NCBI RefSeq assembly: GCF_025263565.1
Contig: NZ_CP079866.1
Location: 1-29,783 of the forward strand
DNA: 29,783 nucleotides
Direction of reading: 5' to 3'
Origin: Mycobacterium sp. SMC-8
Lineage (GTDB): Bacteria > Actinomycetota > Actinomycetes > Mycobacteriales > Mycobacteriaceae
This document shows, one piece after another, positions 24,476-29,783 of this stretch; position 1 is the first letter of the stretch; the number at the start of each line of letters is the position of its first letter. A program made the position numbers and the translations under genes. Below the pieces are notes generated by a model, which saw only the letters and a list, made by a program, of their open reading frames with translations, was not told where the DNA came from and made no database searches.

Positions 24476-24876
24476 ACGCCGCAGCGAAACCCACCGGATT
24501 GCAGGTCGGCTCCACAAGGCCGCTGTCGCGTGCAGAGCGACGAGCACAAGCCGCACGGGTCACAGCCGACGAAACCCCCGACGCGCCCGAAACATCAACC
24601 GAGCACGAACTACCAAGCAGCGAAACTCCGCCAGCCCCCGTGGTCACCCCACCCGGCGAGACCCCGACCCAGCCGGCCGAAGCGCCGCGACTCAAAGCCC
24701 GTCAACGGAAGGTGAAAAGCCCGTTCGCCACACAGCTACACGCGGGAACTCTCGCCCGGCTCGAATGGATCAAGGCCCGCGGGTACGTCATCACCGACAC
24801 TGTCGACGACGCCATCAACAGCTACCTCGACGACGCCGGAATCCCCAGGCCAGACCACAACGACCGCATGCCTTGA
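24472..24876 (+). CDS. parB: Small ParB-type centromere-binding protein
   Basis: A 134-aa protein overlapping the parA stop. The N-terminal ~80 residues are disordered and rich in Pro, Thr and Glu. The C-terminal ~50 residues (KARQRKVKSPFATQLHAGTL, ARLEWIKARGYVITDTVDDA) fit a basic strand followed by two helices, as in ribbon-helix-helix centromere-binding proteins of type Ib systems. It does not resemble the large ParB CTPases. It should bind the repeats at 23603-23660 and stimulate ParA. Function is assigned mainly from size, position after parA and the C-terminal pattern. Confidence 0.75.
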   Translation: MNAAAKPTGLQVGSTRPLSRAERRAQAARVTADETPDAPETSTEHELPSSETPPAPVVTPPGETPTQPAEAPRLKARQRKVKSPFATQLHAGTLARLEWIKARGYVITDTVDDAINSYLDDAGIPRPDHNDRMP

Positions 24877-24918
24877 GAGCCGCACGTGCCCTCCTTCCTC
24901 GCCGCCAATTGTGGTGAA

Positions 24919-24998
24919 CGTGGTGGTGGGGGCTGTCAAGGCCGTGCCGCCGCTGCGCGGTCGACCACGGTCGAGCCTTGACAGCCCCCACCACCACG
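24919..24998. repeat. 24-bp perfect inverted repeat downstream of parB
   Basis: Arms 24919-24942 and 24975-24998 are perfectly complementary; the left arm begins CGTGGTGGTGGGGGCTGTC. The 32-bp space between them contains a second perfect palindrome, TCGACCACGGTCGA (24961-24974). There is no T-run on either side. It may be a strong bidirectional terminator, a protein or recombinase binding site, or part of an origin (oriV/oriT). Confidence 0.9.
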
Positions 24999-25050
24999 CA
25001 CCAACAGCGGCCACTACGAGGAAGGACATCCAAGCGAAGGAGCTCAGCAG

Positions 25051-25413
25051 ATGTCAGCAGGGAGTCATACCGTGGAAATCATGAACGCGAACACGCCGCC
25101 GGCCGCCCCGCCGCCGCAGCCGGGTTCCGTTGAGCACTGGGCAGCATGGCTAGACAGATACGGCGACGATTACGCCACCGACGACGAACGCCGCGCCGCC
25201 TACCAGGACTTCACGACCAACCTCGCCGAGATGCAAGCCGTCTTTTCACAGCCGGAGGACATGCACGTGGCTGGCTATCTCGAAGCTCAGGAGCGGGTGG
25301 CCAGCGGCGACGCAGACGGTCCCGACGACGCCGAGGTATGGGTTCCGGTCGATCTCAACAGCTTCGCCCGCGCGGATTGGCTCGAAGGCTTCCGCTCCCA
25401 CTTCGAGCCATAA
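25051..25413 (+). CDS. Hypothetical acidic protein
   Basis: A 120-aa acidic protein: Pro-rich N-terminus (NANTPPAAPPPQPGSVEHWA), then helices with many Asp, Glu, Trp and Tyr (WLDRYGDDYATDDERRAAYQ; DLNSFARADWLEGFRSHFEP at the end). There is no membrane segment or recognised domain. ATG 25051 has AAGGAG about 12 bases upstream; an in-frame ATG at 25081 is possible. It follows the big inverted repeat downstream of parAB. Acidic, Trp-rich plasmid proteins of this size can be DNA mimics or inhibitors, but that is only a thought. The 250 bp after it hold no clear feature. Confidence 0.6.
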   Translation: MSAGSHTVEIMNANTPPAAPPPQPGSVEHWAAWLDRYGDDYATDDERRAAYQDFTTNLAEMQAVFSQPEDMHVAGYLEAQERVASGDADGPDDAEVWVPVDLNSFARADWLEGFRSHFEP

Positions 25414-25999
25414 AATCCCTGCTCATCCCCGAAAATGCCCGCTTGATCACCGGCGTCTGCATGCACGCTCGTTAACGTCTCCGGGCATGTGCATCGACAC
25501 GTTCAATCGCTCGCGTGGACGCCGGTCATCCAGCGGAACCTGCCAACCGGCCAGGGTCGCGCCGAGAATCGGTGTGAAGGTACAACCGCCGCTCCACGAC
25601 CGGCCCACCGCCGTCACACAAATCAGCCGCGCGAGGCCGCTCCCGGACGACCGGAGCATGTCGTGACCGCTCGCCACATCTACGTCGACGAAACCAAGCA
25701 ACGCGACTATCTGCTCGTGGCCAGCGTCCACGTCACGACGGAGCTGGCCGCACTGCGTCAGCTGATACGAGGCCTGCTCCTTCCCGGACAACGCTACCTG
25801 CACATGAAGGACGAAAAAGACGGCCGCAAACGCACCATCGCCCAGGCCCTTGTCGACGCCGGCGTACAAGCCACCATCTACCGCGCTGGCGCCCACCACC
25901 GCAACGAACGCCAACGCCGCTCAGCGTGCCTACGCGCCCTCATCGAAGACCACGCCAACGCCCGCGACGCACACATCGTGCTCGACGAGGACGAAACTG

Positions 26000-26055
26000 C
26001 TGTCGTTCACAGGTTCACCTCGGCATTGAATTTCGGGCGATGTCGTGAACGACAG
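26000..26055. repeat. 11-bp inverted repeat at a gene breakpoint
   Basis: CTGTCGTTCAC (26000-26010) and GTGAACGACAG (26045-26055) are perfect inverted copies separated by 34 bp. The left arm starts just where the DUF3800-like homology ends. It may be the end of a small element, a recombinase site, or a repair scar. Confidence 0.75.
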
Positions 26056-26066
26056 TCTAGCCGTTG

Positions 26067-26083
26067 TGGTACTAAGAGTATCG
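26067..26083. promoter_or_regulatory. TetR operator-like palindrome upstream of thioesterase-tetR
   Basis: TGGTACTAAGAGTATCG, an imperfect dyad 32 bp before the thioesterase start. It is followed by GCAGCGAAACCAATAGTACT, and the whole ~35-bp block resembles that at 27287-27325. It probably mediates autorepression by the TetR encoded at 26615. Confidence 0.6.
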
Positions 26084-26114
26084 CAGCGAAACCAATAGTA
26101 CTGGGAGCGGTTTA

Positions 26115-26618
26115 GTGCCTGAAAGCGCGGCGCCGTCGGAACGGCTGCCTTCTCACACCCCGACGTGCATGGGGTGCGGCCCGGACAATCCGCACGGGCT
26201 GGGGCTGGTGGTCTATCGCAGCGCCGACGTGGTGTATGCCGATGTGACCTTCGATGAGCGCCACATCGGGGCCCCTGGCTTAGCCCATGGTGGGGCGGTG
26301 GCGGCGGCGTGCGATGACGTGCTGGGCTTCACGCTGTGGATCGCCGGCACACCGGCGGTGACGCGCGCTCTGACGGTGGAGTATCTGCAGCCGGTGCCAC
26401 TGCACCAGCCTCACCGCATCACCGCGCATATCACCGGCCGTGAGGGGCGGGCGCTTCATGTCGCGGCGGCAGGGGTCCAGGAAGGCGTTACTCGGTTTAC
26501 CGCGAATGCGGTGTTCGTCGTGGTCGACACCGCGCATTTCGCCGCTCACGGCGACATCAGTGGATTTGGTGAGCTTCTCGAACAGTTCTCGCGCCGCGGC
26601 GGCGACCAAGCATCATGA
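26115..26618 (+). CDS. PaaI-like (4HBT hotdog) thioesterase
   Basis: A 167-aa complete hotdog-fold thioesterase that probably hydrolyses an acyl-CoA. It begins with the subgroup signature CMGCGPDNPHGLGL (about residues 18-31); the central helix contains the active-site motif HGGAVAAACDDVLGF, with the likely catalytic Asp. The last strands contain RALTVEYLQPVPLH and RFTANAVFVVVD. GTG 26115 lies right after the upstream TAG and close behind a TAGTACT -10-like element, so the leader is very short. Its stop overlaps the tetR start (ATGA), so the pair is translationally coupled. The link to an mmpL transporter suggests a lipid or acyl substrate. Confidence 0.85.
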   Translation: MPESAAPSERLPSHTPTCMGCGPDNPHGLGLVVYRSADVVYADVTFDERHIGAPGLAHGGAVAAACDDVLGFTLWIAGTPAVTRALTVEYLQPVPLHQPHRITAHITGREGRALHVAAAGVQEGVTRFTANAVFVVVDTAHFAAHGDISGFGELLEQFSRRGGDQAS

Positions 26619-27286
26619 CCGCCGCCAGCGCGCGGGTTAGCAGCGAAACGGTACAGGCTCAGGGGGTTTCGGCTGGCGACCAGGGCCACACAGCTGGCGG
26701 GCTGCGTTCACGCGCCTCCGCACGTCGCCGGGAAGCGATTATGGATGCCGCGCTCGCTGTTGCTGCCACCGGCGGCTACGACGCGGTCCACATGCGGACA
26801 GTTGCCGAGCGGGTCGGTATCGCTGTGGGCACGCTCTACCGATACTTTCCAGCCAAAACCCATCTGCTGGTGGCGGCGCTGATCCGAGAGTTTCAGCGCC
26901 TCGATGTATCCGGGGACTGGGCCACCGGCGCCTCCACGCCGCAGCAGCGACTGGACCGGCTCACCGAGCACCTGCACGATCGCTGGCAGCGTGACCCGCT
27001 GTTGACCGACGCGATGACACGCGCCTTCGTCATGGCTGACACCCGCGCCGCCGCTGAACTCGACCGCGCCGCCGCGGCGATCGAAACCCTGTTGGCCCGC
27101 ACCCTCGCCGGCGGTGAACCCACCCCGGCCGATCTGCGCCTCGCCGGAATCGTCGCCGATATCTGGCTGGCCAATCTCGTGGCCTTCATCAGCGACCGGG
27201 TGTCAGCGGCCGAAACCCGAGACCGCATCGATCGGGCCACCCGACGAGTCGTCCACCAGGCGAATGCGGGCAGCATTACACCGTAA
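26615..27286 (+). CDS. TetR-family repressor, KstR-like
   Basis: A 223-aa TetR regulator. After a ~30-residue disordered start, the HTH reads REAIMDAALAVAATGGYDAV and AERVGIAVGTLYRYFPAKTH, close in pattern to KstR of mycobacteria; DPLLTDAMTRAFVMADTRAA in the ligand domain is also KstR-like. It overlaps the thioesterase and is followed by a 17-bp perfect-ended palindrome (27287-27303). Similar palindromes precede the thioesterase and mmpL, so it probably represses itself, the DUF6188-like gene and the transporter, and is released by a fatty or sterol-type ligand. The operator differs from the known KstR box (TNNAACNNGTTNNA), so it is not KstR itself. Confidence 0.85.
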   Translation: MTAASARVSSETVQAQGVSAGDQGHTAGGLRSRASARRREAIMDAALAVAATGGYDAVHMRTVAERVGIAVGTLYRYFPAKTHLLVAALIREFQRLDVSGDWATGASTPQQRLDRLTEHLHDRWQRDPLLTDAMTRAFVMADTRAAAELDRAAAAIETLLARTLAGGEPTPADLRLAGIVADIWLANLVAFISDRVSAAETRDRIDRATRRVVHQANAGSITP

Positions 27287-27303
27287 CGATACTTTCAGTA
27301 TCG
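27287..27303. promoter_or_regulatory. TetR operator-like palindrome upstream of the DUF6188-like gene
   Basis: CGATACTTTCAGTATCG has perfect 7-bp arms around TTC, directly after the tetR stop. The following GCAGCGATACCATTGGTAGTACT repeats the arrangement seen upstream of the thioesterase. Confidence 0.65.
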
Positions 27304-27365
27304 CAGCGATACCATTGGTAGTACTATTCGGGGTGCGGCTCACCGATGCGCCGAAGGAGACGGCC

Positions 27366-27794
27366 ATGTACACCCAATGGATCGAAGACTGTGTCGTACA
27401 ACGCGTCTCTGTGCGTGACGGCCTGGTTCTGGACCTCGATGACTACAACGAAATCGTCATCTCGCGCCCCCTGATACTGACCCTGCCCGCTGTCGACCGA
27501 TTTCCGGTCGAGGCCGTCCTCATCGACCCTTTGCGAATCTCGGTGTACGAGCGCCCCTTGCTCAATTTGGCTGGCGCGGTGTGCACCCAGGCCTGGTCCG
27601 ACGACGAGGGAGGACTGCACCTGAGCTTTTCACGTGGACACCGCATCGACGTCGATCCCGACGCTGAGGAGACCGCGTGGGAGCTGTACGGCAAACGTCA
27701 CGGCTACATGGCGTGCCTGCCCCACGGTCGGGTGCGCGTGGTGCGCCACGACGTGCCCGAGGACGACAACGCCAACATCGTCAACCCGCGGTAG
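27366..27794 (+). CDS. DUF6188-like protein
   Basis: A 142-aa cytoplasmic-looking protein: MYTQWIEDCVVQRVSVRDGL at the start, a repeated beta-strand pattern (LDDYNEIVISRPLILTLP; LHLSFSRGHRIDVDPD), and a conserved end WELYGKRHGYMACLPHGRVR. This matches the DUF6188 family of actinobacteria, whose function is unknown. ATG 27366 has AAGGAGA about 7 bases upstream. The gene lies between tetR and mmpL with an operator-like palindrome on each side, so it is probably co-regulated with the transporter. No active-site residues can be proposed. Confidence 0.7.
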   Translation: MYTQWIEDCVVQRVSVRDGLVLDLDDYNEIVISRPLILTLPAVDRFPVEAVLIDPLRISVYERPLLNLAGAVCTQAWSDDEGGLHLSFSRGHRIDVDPDAEETAWELYGKRHGYMACLPHGRVRVVRHDVPEDDNANIVNPR

Positions 27795-27862
27795 GCCGCT
27801 TTTTCGGGCGAGCTGGTGTCCGACGCACCGGCGCCGCCTTTGTGCTACATGCTGTAGCGTAG

Positions 27863-27879
27863 CGATACCGACAGTATCG
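27863..27879. promoter_or_regulatory. TetR operator-like palindrome upstream of mmpL
   Basis: CGATACCGACAGTATCG, with 6-bp perfect arms, lies 18 bases before the mmpL start codon. It shares the CGATAC...CAGTATCG core with the site at 27287. Repressor binding here would block mmpL transcription. Confidence 0.65.
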
Positions 27880-27897
27880 TTGACTCATGGAGGTTCG

Positions 27898-29783
27898 GTG
27901 ACCGACGGCATGACCGATTCCCCCGGCCCCGCCTCGCAAACTCAGCGCCGCGGTAACGACTCTCGCGACCCGGCGGACAACCGCGAGTACAGCGCCCGGC
28001 TGGCAGCCCTGGGTCGGTTCACCCTCCGCCACAAAGCACTGGTCATCGGGGCCTGGCTGGGCACGGCCGTGGTGTTGGCGTTGCTGTTTCCGCAATTGGA
28101 AACCGTGGTACGCCAGCAGTCGGTGGACCTCATTCCCCGCGATGCGCCCTCCCTGCAGACGGTGGAACGCATGAGCACCGCCTTCGGCGAAGAAGGGTCG
28201 AAAACCCTGCTCTTTGTGGCCATGGAAGACCCCAACGGTCTGACACCGGCAGCACGGCAGCGCTACGACGAACTCGTCGCCCGGTTGCAGGCCGAGCACG
28301 ACCACGTTCTGCTGGTTCAAGACCTGCTGGCCGATCCGGTCACCGAAGCGCAGGCCCTCAGCCCCGACCGCAACGCCTGGTACCTGCCGGTAGGGGTGAC
28401 CGGCACACTGGGAGACCCCACCGCCGCCGAGTCGGTGAAGGCGGTGCGCAGCATCGCCGCAGAAGTATTCGCCGGATCAACGGTCACCGCGCAGGTGACC
28501 GGACCGCCAGCGACGTTCAGCGACATGATCGCCTCCGCCGAGCACGATCTGCTGCTGATCTCGATCGCTACCGTCGGCATCATCGCCCTGATCCTGCTGA
28601 TCGTCTATCGGTCGGTGTTCACCGCGTTGCTCCCGCTGCTGGTGATCGGGCTGAGCCTGGCCGTCGGACGCGGTGTGCTCTCCGCGCTCGGGGAGATGGG
28701 TATGCCCGTCTCACAGTTCACCGTGGCATTCATGACCGCGATCCTGCTCGGCGCTGGCACCGACTACACCGTCTTCCTGATCAGCCGCTACCACGAACAG
28801 CGCCGCGCGCAGGTACCCCCCGACCAAGCCATCATCCACGCCACCGCCAGCATCGGACGCGTCATCCTCGCCTCCGCCGCGACCGTTGCCTTCGCCTTCC
28901 TGGCCATGGTCTTTGCCCGACTCAGCGTCTTCGCCGCCCTCGGCCCGGCGTGCGCCATCGCCGTCCTGTTCGGTTTCCTGGCCACCGTCACCCTGCTCCC
29001 GCCAGTACTGGCGATCGCCGCCAAACGCGGCATCGGGGAACCCAAATCCGATCGCACCCGCCGCTACTGGAACTCGGTGGCCGTGGCCGTGGTTCGTCGC
29101 CCCGTGCCGCTGCTGATCGTCAGCCTCGTCATCCTGCTCGCACTGTCCGCGGTCGCAGCAACCATCAAAATCAGCTACGACGACCGCAAAGGTCAACCAG
29201 CCAGCACCGCAAGCAACCAGGGCTACCAGCTGCTGGACCGACACTTCCGCAAAGACATCGTCATCACCCAATTCCTCGTCGTCGAAAACCCCACCGACAT
29301 GCGCACCGGCAAAGGACTCGCCGACCTCGACGAAATGGCCTCCCGCGTCTCCCAAGTCAGCGGTGTCACCAAGGTTTCCGGAGTCACCCGCCCTACCGGG
29401 GAACGCCTCGACCAAGCGGAACTGGCCTGGCAAAACGGCCAGATCGGAGACAAAATGGCCGGCGCAGTCGCCGAGGGCAACGCCCGCAAAGGCGACCTCG
29501 CCAAACTCACCGACGGCGCCGATCAACTCGCCGGCGGGCTAGCCCAACTCGACACCACCGTGCGCACCGCCCTGACCCCCCTCGCCGTAATCCTCGGCCA
29601 AGCACAATCCGCCGGCACCCAGATCAACCAGTTCCGACCACTACTGCAACAACTTTCGGCCACCGCCCCTACCGCCGATCAAGCCATCCAAGCTGGCCCC
29701 GGCCTGCGACCGCTGGCCGAACAAGCAGCGAACGCGATCACCATGCTCGACCCGCTCGTCGGCGCCCTCAACACCTCGCCATG
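27898..29783 (+). CDS. mmpL: MmpL-family RND transporter, N-terminal 628 residues; runs off the window edge
   Basis: The frame is open from GTG 27898 to the window end. A soluble N-terminus is followed by TM1 (ALVIGAWLGTAVVLALLFP, about residues 47-65) and a first periplasmic porter domain. The TM2-6 block (about 217-375) contains LLGAGTDYTVFLISRYHEQ, with the Asp289-Tyr290 pair that forms the proton relay in MmpL proteins. TM7 (PLLIVSLVILLALSAVAA) and the second periplasmic domain follow. GTG is preferred over ATG 27910 because GGAGG lies just upstream of it. The sequence should continue at base 1, giving about 1,040 residues, the usual MmpL size. No mmpS is present. Expression is probably controlled by the TetR at 26615. 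Confidence 0.92.
   Translation, partial: MTDGMTDSPGPASQTQRRGNDSRDPADNREYSARLAALGRFTLRHKALVIGAWLGTAVVLALLFPQLETVVRQQSVDLIPRDAPSLQTVERMSTAFGEEGSKTLLFVAMEDPNGLTPAARQRYDELVARLQAEHDHVLLVQDLLADPVTEAQALSPDRNAWYLPVGVTGTLGDPTAAESVKAVRSIAAEVFAGSTVTAQVTGPPATFSDMIASAEHDLLLISIATVGIIALILLIVYRSVFTALLPLLVIGLSLAVGRGVLSALGEMGMPVSQFTVAFMTAILLGAGTDYTVFLISRYHEQRRAQVPPDQAIIHATASIGRVILASAATVAFAFLAMVFARLSVFAALGPACAIAVLFGFLATVTLLPPVLAIAAKRGIGEPKSDRTRRYWNSVAVAVVRRPVPLLIVSLVILLALSAVAATIKISYDDRKGQPASTASNQGYQLLDRHFRKDIVITQFLVVENPTDMRTGKGLADLDEMASRVSQVSGVTKVSGVTRPTGERLDQAELAWQNGQIGDKMAGAVAEGNARKGDLAKLTDGADQLAGGLAQLDTTVRTALTPLAVILGQAQSAGTQINQFRPLLQQLSATAPTADQAIQAGPGLRPLAEQAANAITMLDPLVGALNTSP

Larger units (their letters stand above)
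25663..26115 (+). pseudogene. 5' part of a DUF3800-like gene, 3' end lost
   Basis: From GTG 25663 the protein reads TARHIYVDETKQRDYLLVAS, YLHMKDEKDGRKRTIAQALV and AHIVLDEDET. This is the N-terminal two thirds of a DUF3800-like protein, a family with an RNase H-like fold in which the early Asp (YVDE) is one of the acidic active-site residues. Homology stops at about 25998, at the edge of an 11-bp inverted repeat; the frame then drifts through unrelated sequence and ends at TAG 26113-26115. The missing C-terminus is at 14169-14366 on the other strand. The product as it stands would lack part of the fold. Confidence 0.6.

Noticed and set aside
26615..27286. Calling the TetR gene kstR
   Set aside because: The protein is KstR-like, but the operators beside it differ from the KstR box and the gene neighbours are not sterol-degradation genes.
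28711..29526. Minus-strand open frame of 271 codons under mmpL
   Set aside because: The plus strand encodes a clear MmpL with conserved Asp-Tyr pair and membrane helices; the minus product is Gly/Asp-rich shadow sequence.

Overview
The window looks like a small high-GC mycobacterial plasmid rather than chromosome. Mycobacterial markers are an MmpL (RND) transporter, a KstR-like TetR regulator, a DUF222/HNH '13E12-type' gene, and a secreted-looking protein whose C-terminus resembles the Rv3899c family. Plasmid functions are a MobF-type TraA relaxase, a replication initiator, a ParA/small-ParB partition pair with upstream repeats, two Tn3-type serine resolvases with res-like sites, and several toxin-antitoxin remnants. 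The mmpL gene that runs off the right edge (from 27898) appears to continue at base 1: the frame crosses the edge as ...SPW|CAT..., and homology runs on to a family-like C-terminus at 1239. The 29.8-kb window is therefore probably a whole circular molecule opened inside mmpL.

Layout. 1-1239: frameshifted 3' half of mmpL. 1319-3774: resolvase with its res site, a hypothetical gene, and broken toxin-antitoxin genes joined to two copies of an 85-bp repeat. 3837-7268: TraA relaxase (minus strand, several frameshifts). 7269-9627: a purine-skewed gap, the Rep gene, a row of hairpins, and a small protein with an internally duplicated domain. 9900-14030: a co-directional operon of a membrane protein, a long Pro/Gly-rich DUF5631/DUF5632-like protein, a partner protein and a VbhA-like antitoxin. 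14071-14366: a possible small RNA with terminator, then the orphan 3' end of a DUF3800-like gene. 14365-20270: a block of chromosome-type genes cut at both ends (thioesterase 3' end, an IS-interrupted membrane protein, HNH protein, ferredoxin, P450, 3' part of an IlvD/Edd dehydratase). 20270-22923: truncated TetR, second resolvase, PD-(D/E)XK nuclease, antitoxin-like gene. 23003-25413: membrane protein, parS-like repeats, parA, parB, a 24-bp perfect inverted repeat, a hypothetical gene. 25663-26115: 5' half of the DUF3800-like gene. 26115-29783: thioesterase, tetR, DUF6188-like gene and mmpL, with the same palindrome in front of each transcription unit.

How the parts fit. Rep, Par and the resolvases would maintain the plasmid and TraA would mobilise it; no type IV or type VII secretion genes are present, so transfer would need a helper. 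The cargo is a TetR-controlled MmpL module and a putative exported-protein operon. Single-base frameshifts are common in the left 12.4 kb and rare to the right; in the first 1.2 kb they are mostly extra bases, which looks more like sequencing error than gene decay. No tRNA, rRNA or CRISPR array was seen.
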